Part shown: piece by piece, positions 57,285-64,000 of the stretch | Numbering within the stretch: position 1 is the first letter of the stretch | How the letters are laid out: every line of letters begins with the position of its first letter | Assembly: GCF_000379465.1 (NCBI RefSeq) | Contig: NZ_KB905386.1 | Location: forward strand, 62,001 to 126,000 | DNA from: Sciscionella marina DSM 45152 | Lineage (GTDB): Bacteria > Actinomycetota > Actinomycetes > Mycobacteriales > Pseudonocardiaceae | Direction: 5' to 3' | DNA length: 64,000 bases | Made by a program: the position numbers and the translations under genes | The notes under the pieces: model-generated | What the model saw: only the letters and a program-made list of their open reading frames with translations | Databases searched by the model: none | Told to the model about the DNA's origin: nothing

Positions 57285-58268
57285 CCGCAGCACCGGGTCC
57301 ACGGTCACCGGTTCCTTCGGTTCCGCCGCCCTGGAAAGGCGCGCGAACATCAGCTCCACGGCCTGTTCGGCGAGCACTTCGTGGTTGAGGTCCATCGCGG
57401 TGATCCGCGGGTTCGCCACCCGCCCGTGCTCGCTGTCGGTGAGCGCGGCGAGCAACAGCTCCCCCGGAACGCCGATGCCCAGTTCGGCGGCCACTTTCAC
57501 GAAAACCGCGGCGCTATCGCAGGTGCACACCACGAACGCGTCCGGGCGGTCGGCCGCGGTGAGCAGTTCGCGGGCCCGTGCCGCAGTCTCCTCCCCGCTG
57601 AGGCCTTCGCTGAGCAGACCGGTGCGCGGCCGTATCCCGATCCGGGCGCACCAGTCCAGATAGGTCTGCCGCGGGCGCCGGTTCCACGCGTTGTCCTCGG
57701 TCCCGGACAGCAGGGTGATCTCCCGGGCGCCCTGTTCGCGCAGGTGCTCGAGCAGTCCGGTGACCACCCGCGGGTAGTCCAGCCGGACCGCCCAGGCCAG
57801 CTCCGGCCGGTCCGGGTCCTCCTCAACAGTCACCGTGGGAATACCCCTGCGCTGCACCTCGGCGAGGACCTCATCGCTACCGTAGGGGTGCGCGACGAGA
57901 CATCCGTCCATCGGCACACTGGCCACCGCGGGGTCATGCAGATCGGGCACGTGGATGAGCCCGGTCTTGCGGCGCAACATCTCCGTGGCGACCGAACCCA
58001 CGAGCCGGTTGAACGTCTCGGCGCGGTCCGGGGTCCCGGCGACCGCATAGCGCGGGCGCAGGAACAGCCCGATGAGCCCGGAGCGGCCGGTGCGCAGCGA
58101 GCGGGCGCTCGGGTTCGCGTCGTAGCCGAGTTCGCGCGCGGCGGCCAGCACCCGTTCCCTCGTCTGCGCCGAGATCGGTCGGCTCCCGGAGAACGTGTGC
58201 GAGACGGTGCTGATCGAGACCTGGGCCCGTTCGGCGACATCCCGGATCGTGACCGCCCTGCTGCTCAC
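57252..58268 (-). CDS. LacI-family transcriptional regulator
   Basis: 338 residues. The N-terminal helix-turn-helix and hinge are VTIRDVAERAQVSISTVSHT and GYDANPSARSLRTGRSG. The C-terminal periplasmic-binding-like domain includes VPMDGCLVAHPYGSDEVL and AFVVCTCDSAAVFVKVAAEL. The GTG start has GGGAGG upstream. It is divergent from the MFS-hyuA-hyuB operon with a LacI-type operator in the gap, and is the probable repressor of that operon. It overlaps the APC permease gene tail to tail. Confidence 0.92.
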   Translation of the reverse strand: MSSRAVTIRDVAERAQVSISTVSHTFSGSRPISAQTRERVLAAARELGYDANPSARSLRTGRSGLIGLFLRPRYAVAGTPDRAETFNRLVGSVATEMLRRKTGLIHVPDLHDPAVASVPMDGCLVAHPYGSDEVLAEVQRRGIPTVTVEEDPDRPELAWAVRLDYPRVVTGLLEHLREQGAREITLLSGTEDNAWNRRPRQTYLDWCARIGIRPRTGLLSEGLSGEETAARARELLTAADRPDAFVVCTCDSAAVFVKVAAELGIGVPGELLLAALTDSEHGRVANPRITAMDLNHEVLAEQAVELMFARLSRAAEPKEPVTVDPVLRLRESTARPPH

Positions 58269-58346
58269 CTCGTGCCTCCCTTCACCTGCGTCCAGTATCG
58301 CCCACGCACTGCCTCTTGACGCGCGGGCAGGTTTCGTGAGCCAATC

Positions 58347-58362
58347 ATCAAAACGTTTCGAT
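58347..58362. promoter_or_regulatory. LacI-type operator
   Basis: ATCAAAACGTTTCGAT, a 16-base palindrome with one mismatched pair and the central AACGTT typical of LacI-family sites. It is 18 bases before the MFS start and 79 bases from the regulator start. Confidence 0.75.
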
Positions 58363-58379
58363 AGCCAGTGGAGTCACCG

Positions 58380-59699
58380 ATGACACCTCAGGGCGAGACA
58401 GCCGCGCACCACTCGGTCGGCGAGTTCTGCGATGAGATGCGGCTGAGCAGGGCACACATCCTCGCGGGCGCGGTGCTGTTCTTCACCTTCGTCGTGGAAG
58501 CCTGGGAACAGGTCGGGCTCGTCTACGTCTCGAACGGGATCGCCGCGGAGTTCGGCGTGAACAACACCGAGCTCGGCTGGGCCCTTTCCGCGGTGGCCTT
58601 CGGCATGGTGCCCGGGGCACTGGCTTGGGGCGGGCTCATCGACCGGATCGGGCGCCGCAGGGTGACCGTGTTCAGCCTGCTGCTCTATTCCGTGCTCGCC
58701 CTGCTCGCCGGGCTCTCCCCGGGGTTCTGGCCGTTCCTGGTGCTCCGGTTCCTCTCCGGAGTCGCCTTCGGCGGGGTGTACGCGGTGACCTTCCCGTATT
58801 TCCTCGAGCTGCTGCCGACGCGGTGGCGTGGCCAGGGCGCGGTCGCGCTCTCCATCGGGTTCCCCATCGGCACCCTGCTGTGCATCGGGGTGAGCCAGAC
58901 ACTCGGCCCGGTCAGCTGGCGGGCGGTCGCCATCGTGGCCGCGCTCGCCGGACTCTGGGCCTTCGCCGTGCTGCGCTGGGTTCCCGAATCCCCGTACTGG
59001 CTGGCGAAACAAGGCAGGCACACCGAGGCTGCGCGGGTACTGCGCAGGCTCGGCGGCACGGTTTCCGAGCAAACCCGGTTCGCGGTGACCGATGACGCAG
59101 CGGGCGGGCACATCCGGGGCCTGTTCCGCACCGGAGTGCGGCGGCGGTTCCTGTTGCTGCTGCTCGTCGCGTTCACGTTCAGCTGGGGTTACTGGGGGCT
59201 GCAGACCTGGTTGCCGATCCTGTTGCAGGGCAAGGGACTCAGCGTTTCCAGCGCGGTCTGGTTCGTCGCGGTCACCCAGCTGGTCTCGATTCCCGGTTAT
59301 CTGCTGGCCGCCTGGCTGACCAGAAGGTTCGGCCGCAAGAAGGTCTTCCTCGCGTTCGTGTTCGCCTCGGCGGCGGGCGGGGCGCTGTTCGGTTTCGCCA
59401 CCGGGGCGGGCCAGATGTACGCGGGAAACCTCATCCTCGCGTTCTTCTCCCTTGGCGCGTGGGGAATCTGGAACACCTGGTCCGGGGAGATCCTGCCGAC
59501 GAGCCTGCGCGGGATCGGCTACTCCTGGAGCACTTCCGCGGTGCTGCTCGCGAACACCGTCTCCGTTCCGGTGATCGGCGCGATGATGGACGGCGGGATA
59601 GCGTCCTCGCTCACCATCGGCTCGATCATGCTCTTCCTGATCATCGCACTCGTCTCGGTGTTACCGCTGCCCGAGACGGAGGGCCGCGCGCTCGACTGA
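58380..59699 (+). CDS. MFS metabolite:proton symporter
   Basis: 439 residues, 12 helices. GGLIDRIGRRRVTVFSLLLY is the helix 2-3 signature with D-R-x-GRR. EAWEQVGLVYVSNGIAAEFG and WVPESPYWLAKQGRHTEAAR are typical of the SV2/aromatic acid and sugar symporter families. It probably imports the hydantoin-like or oxoproline-like substrate of the two enzymes behind it. ATG 58380 (GGAG seven bases upstream) is preferred over GTG 58368. It is first in the LacI-controlled operon. Confidence 0.88.
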   Translation: MTPQGETAAHHSVGEFCDEMRLSRAHILAGAVLFFTFVVEAWEQVGLVYVSNGIAAEFGVNNTELGWALSAVAFGMVPGALAWGGLIDRIGRRRVTVFSLLLYSVLALLAGLSPGFWPFLVLRFLSGVAFGGVYAVTFPYFLELLPTRWRGQGAVALSIGFPIGTLLCIGVSQTLGPVSWRAVAIVAALAGLWAFAVLRWVPESPYWLAKQGRHTEAARVLRRLGGTVSEQTRFAVTDDAAGGHIRGLFRTGVRRRFLLLLLVAFTFSWGYWGLQTWLPILLQGKGLSVSSAVWFVAVTQLVSIPGYLLAAWLTRRFGRKKVFLAFVFASAAGGALFGFATGAGQMYAGNLILAFFSLGAWGIWNTWSGEILPTSLRGIGYSWSTSAVLLANTVSVPVIGAMMDGGIASSLTIGSIMLFLIIALVSVLPLPETEGRALD

Positions 59700-59725
59700 A
59701 ACCCCCAACAGCAAGGAGTTCTGTC

Positions 59726-61765
59726 ATGACCTACCGGGTCGCCATGGACATCGGCGGCACGTTCACCGATGTGGTCACCTATGAAGGGAACGCGCGGAAA
59801 CTGCGCGCGGGCAAGGTGTTGACCACACCGGAGGATCTGGCCCGTGGTGTGTTCGACGCACTGCACGAGCTGTCCTTCGCCGAGATCGAGTTCTTCGTGC
59901 ACGGCACCACCCAGGGGCTCAACGCGCTGTTGGAACGCCGTGGCGCGAAGGTGCTCATCCTGACCACGCAGGGCATCGGCGATGTCTACCGGATCGCGCG
60001 CGGGAACCGGGAGCGGCTTTTCGATCTGCACTACCGCAAACCGGCTCCCCTGGTGCCCCGCGAGCACATCGCGGAGGTCGCCGGGCGCTTCGACGCGAGC
60101 GGGACCGAACTCGAACCGCTCGACGAGGATGCCGTGCGGCAGGTGGCGAAACGGGTGCGCGAGCAGGGTTTCGAGGCGGTCGCGGTGTGCTTTCTGTTCG
60201 CCTACCTGGATCCGGAGCATGAGCGCCGCGCGGGTTCGCTGCTGCGCGAGGAACTCGGTGAGGATGTGCTCGTGGTGCTCTCCCATGAGGTGGCCCCGGA
60301 ATGGCGGGAGTACGAGCGCACATCCAGCACGGTGATGGAGGCCTATACCGGGCCTTCGGTGCACCGCTATCTGGACCGGATCGAGTCGCGCTTCGCGGAG
60401 CAGGGATTGCCGGTCCCGGTGCACGTGATGCAGTCCTCGGGCGGTCTGGTCAATGCCGAGTTCGCGCGCAGGCATCCCTTGCAGACGCTGCTTTCCGGTC
60501 CGGTCGGCGGCACCATGGGCGGGGTGGCCGCGAGCAACCTGCTCGACCGGCCCAACCTGATCTGCGTGGACATGGGCGGCACCTCCTTCGACGTGTCGCT
60601 GGTGCTGGACAACGCCCCGGATGTGTCCCCGGACGGGGAATGCGAGGGGTTTCCGTTACTGATGCCCTTGGTCAACCTGCACACGGTCGGCGCGGGCGGT
60701 GGTTCGCTAGCCTATGCGGAAGGCAGCGCGCTGCGGGTCGGACCGGAATCGGCGGGTGCGGTCCCCGGTCCCGCCTGTTATGGCCGCGGTGGAACACAGG
60801 CCACGGTCACCGATGCGAACTGCGTGCTCGGCCGGGTGGATCCGGATTCCTTCGCCGGTGGCGGGATGGACCTCGATCTGGCTGCCGCGCGTTCCGCGGT
60901 CACCGCGCTCGCCGGGCAGCTCGGCATGGATCCGGTCGAGCTCGCCTCGGGAATCTGCGATGTGGGCAATGCCAAGATGGCGCAGGCGATCCGCACCCTC
61001 ACCGTGGAACACGGTCTCGAACCGGGCGAGTTCGCGTTGCTGGCCTTCGGCGGGGCGGGCCCGATGCATGCGGCGTTCATCGCCCGTGAGATCGGGGTGA
61101 CCGAGGTCGTGGTGCCGCGGTTCCCCGGAGCGTTCTCCGCCTGGGGCATGCTCGAGGCCGATGTGCGCCGTGATTTCACCATGCAGTTCTTCGCCACCAG
61201 CGCCGATCTGGACACCGCGGCGCTCGCGCGTTCACTGGATGAGTTGCGGGACTTGGCCTGGGCGGCGCTCGGTGAGCAGGGCATCACGGAGGACAAGCGA
61301 TCGGTGGTGCACGGCATCGATATGCGGTACGAGAGCCAGGATTACACACTCACCGTGCCGATCCTGGACGAGGACACCGTGGACAGCGCGGATTTCCTGG
61401 CACGCATCGAGGAACGGTTCGCCGAGGCGCATCACCGCCGCTACGGGCATGCCACGCCGGGCGCGCCCGTTCAGTTCGTCACCATCCGCACTACCGGGCA
61501 CGGCGTCGTACCGCGTCCGGAGGCCGCGCCCGAACCGGCGCCGCCCGCGAGCGAACCGGTCATCCGGGATGTGGTCTTCGACGGAAAGCCTTGCCCGACA
61601 AGCATTGTCGCGCGCGCCGAGCTCGCCGTGGGTGCGCGGCTGAACGGACCGGCGATCGTGCACGAGGACACCGCGACCACCGTGGTTCCCCCGGGTGCCG
61701 AACTACGTGTCGACGAGCACGGTTTCCTGATCATCGCCATCGAATTCGAGGAGACACTGGTATGA
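59726..61765 (+). CDS. hyuA: hydantoinase/oxoprolinase subunit A
   Basis: 679 residues, typical of HyuA. The ASKHA fold is marked by VAMDIGGTFTDVVTYEGNAR (phosphate loop), FFVHGTTQGLNALLERRGAK, MGGTSFDVSLVLDN, and GGAGPMHAAFIAREIGV. HyuA with HyuB forms an ATP-dependent amidohydrolase that opens N-methylhydantoin, 5-oxoproline or related rings; acetone carboxylase is a relative. The ATG at 59726 follows AAGGAG by seven bases. Between it and hyuB lies a MIRU-like spacer joined by ATGA overlaps. The exact substrate is not determined by sequence. Confidence 0.92.
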   Translation: MTYRVAMDIGGTFTDVVTYEGNARKLRAGKVLTTPEDLARGVFDALHELSFAEIEFFVHGTTQGLNALLERRGAKVLILTTQGIGDVYRIARGNRERLFDLHYRKPAPLVPREHIAEVAGRFDASGTELEPLDEDAVRQVAKRVREQGFEAVAVCFLFAYLDPEHERRAGSLLREELGEDVLVVLSHEVAPEWREYERTSSTVMEAYTGPSVHRYLDRIESRFAEQGLPVPVHVMQSSGGLVNAEFARRHPLQTLLSGPVGGTMGGVAASNLLDRPNLICVDMGGTSFDVSLVLDNAPDVSPDGECEGFPLLMPLVNLHTVGAGGGSLAYAEGSALRVGPESAGAVPGPACYGRGGTQATVTDANCVLGRVDPDSFAGGGMDLDLAAARSAVTALAGQLGMDPVELASGICDVGNAKMAQAIRTLTVEHGLEPGEFALLAFGGAGPMHAAFIAREIGVTEVVVPRFPGAFSAWGMLEADVRRDFTMQFFATSADLDTAALARSLDELRDLAWAALGEQGITEDKRSVVHGIDMRYESQDYTLTVPILDEDTVDSADFLARIEERFAEAHHRRYGHATPGAPVQFVTIRTTGHGVVPRPEAAPEPAPPASEPVIRDVVFDGKPCPTSIVARAELAVGARLNGPAIVHEDTATTVVPPGAELRVDEHGFLIIAIEFEETLV

Positions 61766-61848
61766 GCACGCGAAGCCGACGAGCGAACGAGCATCGCAGG
61801 GTCGCCAAGCGACCCGAGGAGCGCAGCGAGCGAGGAGTCGAGCTATGA
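61762..61848 (+). repeat. MIRU-like intercistronic element encoding a 28-residue ORF
   Basis: An 87-base spacer whose ATG overlaps the hyuA TGA and whose TGA overlaps the hyuB ATG. The encoded peptide is highly basic (9 Arg). Sequence blocks shared with the spacer at 11043-11120 appear in the same order, so the two are probably copies of one family. The GAGGAG near its end can serve as the Shine-Dalgarno for hyuB. Confidence 0.6.
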
Positions 61849-63428
61849 ATATCAGCCCGGTCACCACGGAGATCATCCGTTCGGGCCTGATCCAGGCCGC
61901 CGAGGACATGAACATGACCCTGATCCGGTCCTCGTACACTCCGACGATCTACGAGGGCAAGGACTGCGCGGTCGCCCTGCTCGACCGCGAGCACCGGGTG
62001 CTCGGCCAGTCCTCGGGGCTGCCCATCTTCCTCGGCAATCTGGAGGAGTGCACCCGGTACACCGAAGAGCAGTTCGGCGCGGACGTCTGGGAACCCGACG
62101 ATGTCTGGGTGCTCAACGATTCCTATATCGGCGGCACCCATCTCAACGACTGCACGGTGTACGCGCCGATCTTCGTCGGTGCGGAGCTGGTCGGGTTCGC
62201 CGCTTCCCGGGCGCACTGGATCGACATGGGGTCGAAGGATCCGGGTGGTTCCATGGATTCCACGAGCATCTATCAGGAGGGGCTGCGCATGCGCCCGACC
62301 AGGATCGTGGCCGCGGGCGTGGAACGGCCGGACATGCTGGGCCTGATCGAGACCAATGTGCGCTTCCCGTATGTGACCCTCGGCGATATGCGCGCCCAGA
62401 TCGCCTGCGCGCGGATGGGGGTGCGCAGGCTCGGTGAACTGTTCGCCCGCTATGGCGCGGAGACGATCGCCGCGGCCCGTGCGGAGATCTTCGCCCAGAC
62501 CGAGCGGCTCGAACGCGAACGGCTGGCCGCGATCCCGGACGGCGAGTACGCGGCGACCGGATATCTGGACAATGACGCCATCGATCTGGAAACCCCGCTG
62601 AAGGTGACCGTGCGGATCACCGTGTCCGGGGAGCGCATGACCATCGACCTCACCGACTGTGCCGATCAGGCCACCGGTCCGGTCAACTGCGGCAGTTCGC
62701 AGGCGGTTTCCGCGGCCCGGGTCGGGTACAAGCTGCTGATCTCGCCGACGGTCAGCCTCAACGGCGGTTCCTTCGTGCCGCTCGAGGTCAGGGTCCGCGA
62801 GGGCTCCATGCTGGGCGCGCGCGAACCGGCCGCGTGCCAGTACTACTATTCCAGCCTCGGCATGCTCATCGATCTCGTGGTGAAGGCGCTCGCCCCGGCG
62901 ATGCCCGAACGGGTCGCGGCCGCGAGTTACGGCGATTCGATGATCGTGCAGTTCGCCGGGGACAATCCGCGTACCGGGGAACCGTTCGTCACCCTCGAGG
63001 CCACCGTCGGCGGTTGGGGCGCCTGGCAGGGCGGGGACGGTGAGACCGCCCTGATCAACAACGTCAACGGTTCGCTGCGTGATCTGCCCATCGAGGTCGT
63101 GGAGACGCTTTATCCGGTGCGGGTCAACGAATACCGCATTCGGGAGGGTTCCGGTGGCGCCGGGACATGGCGCGGTGGCGATGGCGTGATCCGCGAATAC
63201 GTCATGGAGGCCGATCAGGATCTGTCCCTGTGGTGGGAGCGTTCGGTGACCCCGGCCTGGGGTGCTTTCGGCGGCGAATCCGGTACCCCGCCGCGCGTCA
63301 CGCTCAACCCGGGGACCGTGCGGGCCCGGGAAATGCTGAAGGCCAACAGCTTGCGGGTGCGCAAGGGCGATGTGCTGCGCTGCGAGTCCGGTGGCGGTGG
63401 CGGTTACGGTGACCCGGCGGAACGCTAG
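61845..63428 (+). CDS. hyuB: hydantoinase/oxoprolinase subunit B
   Basis: 527 residues. EIIRSGLIQAAEDMNMTLIR, SGLPIFLGNLEECTRYTEEQ, DVWVLNDSYIGGTHLNDCTV and ASRAHWIDMGSKDPGGSMDS are signature segments of the HyuB family, including metal-ligand candidates His and Asp. The Gly-rich C-terminus (GGGGGYGDP) is typical. It pairs with HyuA for ATP-driven ring opening. Its ATG is coupled to the small spacer ORF rather than directly to hyuA. It is last in the LacI-MFS-hyu cluster. Confidence 0.92.
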   Translation: MNISPVTTEIIRSGLIQAAEDMNMTLIRSSYTPTIYEGKDCAVALLDREHRVLGQSSGLPIFLGNLEECTRYTEEQFGADVWEPDDVWVLNDSYIGGTHLNDCTVYAPIFVGAELVGFAASRAHWIDMGSKDPGGSMDSTSIYQEGLRMRPTRIVAAGVERPDMLGLIETNVRFPYVTLGDMRAQIACARMGVRRLGELFARYGAETIAAARAEIFAQTERLERERLAAIPDGEYAATGYLDNDAIDLETPLKVTVRITVSGERMTIDLTDCADQATGPVNCGSSQAVSAARVGYKLLISPTVSLNGGSFVPLEVRVREGSMLGAREPAACQYYYSSLGMLIDLVVKALAPAMPERVAAASYGDSMIVQFAGDNPRTGEPFVTLEATVGGWGAWQGGDGETALINNVNGSLRDLPIEVVETLYPVRVNEYRIREGSGGAGTWRGGDGVIREYVMEADQDLSLWWERSVTPAWGAFGGESGTPPRVTLNPGTVRAREMLKANSLRVRKGDVLRCESGGGGGYGDPAER

Positions 63429-63624
63429 TCGACGCATGCACCCTGGCCTTACCTACTGCGGGCTCATCTCATGACAGCGTTGGCTTCCGTGGTCGGCCGG
63501 GGTGCGGCGTCATCCGACCTTTGCTCACCGACTTCCCCGTCGTGGCAACGAAAATTCGGTGTTTACGATGGATTGAGAGGCCCCGCCGAGCATGCCAGGC
63601 CCACTGAGCAGCAGGCGTGCATCA

Positions 63625-64000
63625 TCACCCGATTGCCGTATCCTGGGGCAGAGAAACCGCGCTATAGCCGAATTGCCGGTATCGGGGTGGGGTGAATTGG
63701 GGTTTGCCGTGCTGTATGTGGACTTTCCATTCGGTGTTGTGGATCAGGGTGTGATGATAAGCGCACAGCAGCACCATGTTGTCTTCGGTGGTGAGTCCGC
63801 CGTTGGCGTGATGCTGGATGTGGTGGGCTTGGGTGAGGCTTGGTGGTTTGTCGCAGTCGGGGTGGGCACAACCCTGGTCTCGGGCGATGAGTCTTCGGCG
63901 GAGTTTCGGGGGTGCGGTGCGGTCGCGGCATCCCATGTCGAGCACTTCACCCTCCGACCCGAGGACGGTGGGAATGATCCCTGCATCGCAGGCGATGCGG
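63625..64000 (-). CDS. DUF222/HNH endonuclease, C-terminal part
   Basis: The last ~124 codons of a gene entering from the right edge. ACDAGIIPTVLGSEGEVLDM and RRRLIARDQGCAHPDCDKPP precede the HNH motif QAHHIQHHANGG...LLCAYHHTLIH, with the zinc CxxC pairs. These DUF222-HNH proteins are multi-copy in actinobacterial genomes, and in mycobacteria form part of the REP13E12 repeats. Codon use is less GC-rich than the rest of the window (many GGT, TTG and AAT), suggesting separate ancestry. Mobility cannot be judged without the other end. Confidence 0.9.
   Translation of the reverse strand, partial: RIACDAGIIPTVLGSEGEVLDMGCRDRTAPPKLRRRLIARDQGCAHPDCDKPPSLTQAHHIQHHANGGLTTEDNMVLLCAYHHTLIHNTEWKVHIQHGKPQFTPPRYRQFGYSAVSLPQDTAIG

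Overview
The window is high-GC DNA from an actinomycete, most likely a member of the Pseudonocardiales. Three things support this: strong GC bias in third codon positions; frequent GTG and TTG starts; and two gene blocks that keep the order seen in mycobacteria. The first block is marP, NUDIX, tlpA-like, nth, membrane protein, crp, MBL, ridA, DUF4177, two ArsA-like ATPases, whiB4, ponA2 and metallophosphoesterase (Rv3671c-Rv3683 in M. tuberculosis). The second is glnX-glnH-pknG (Rv0412c-Rv0410c). No plasmid, prophage, insertion sequence or CRISPR array is visible. The species cannot be named from sequence alone.

Layout. 1-3.6 kb: partial marP, CoA-type NUDIX hydrolase, TlpA-like thioredoxin and endonuclease III form one leftward operon; a small membrane protein and crp run rightward and end in a strong terminator. 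4-8 kb: an MFS transporter with a single-base frameshift near its end, a Tat-exported PHP-type metallohydrolase and a second DnaN-like sliding clamp sit inside the otherwise conserved block. 8-17.5 kb: MBL and NUDIX hydrolases, an oxidoreductase, RidA, DUF4177, the ArsA-like pair, WhiB4, PonA2, a metallophosphoesterase and tRNA-Pro(CGG). 17.7-28.4 kb: acetyltransferase, VKOR, S9 peptidase, Ohr, FMN reductase, an in-frame DCC-esterase fusion, a zincin, a septum-formation-like protein, a YgiB/YgiC-like pair and PhoD.

28.5-34.6 kb holds a macrolide-type glycosyltransferase followed by a compact operon: ROK repressor, YhfX-like PLP enzyme, APC permease and ROK kinase. It is driven by a near-consensus promoter with overlapping operator-like repeats. 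It looks like an uptake and catabolism pathway of unknown substrate. 34.6-40.9 kb: DUF2277, the PknG-GlnH-GlnX amino-acid-sensing operon and a DUF4232 lipoprotein. 41-50.5 kb: acetyltransferase, a secreted lipase whose ribosome-binding site lies inside a hairpin, release factor 3, a secreted CocE/NonD hydrolase with a divergent TetR regulator, and an edd-otsB-like pair in which the phosphatase has lost its nucleophilic Asp. 50.5-63.4 kb: acetyltransferase, GT39 mannosyltransferase-like protein, a DsbA-CcdA redox pair, a GlxA-type AraC regulator with an APC permease, and a LacI-controlled MFS-hyuA-hyuB operon. A DUF222/HNH endonuclease fragment runs off the right edge.

Two themes cut across the window. 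First, many starts are leaderless: a TANNNT-like -10 box lies 6 or 7 bases before the ATG or GTG, and several of these boxes reuse the stop codon of the gene upstream. Second, two 78-87 bp spacers, one between DUF4177 and ridA and one between hyuA and hyuB, share sequence blocks. Each encodes a 25-28 residue ORF joined to both neighbours by ATGA overlaps. This is the architecture of mycobacterial interspersed repetitive units (MIRUs), and it is the most distinctive unexplained feature here.
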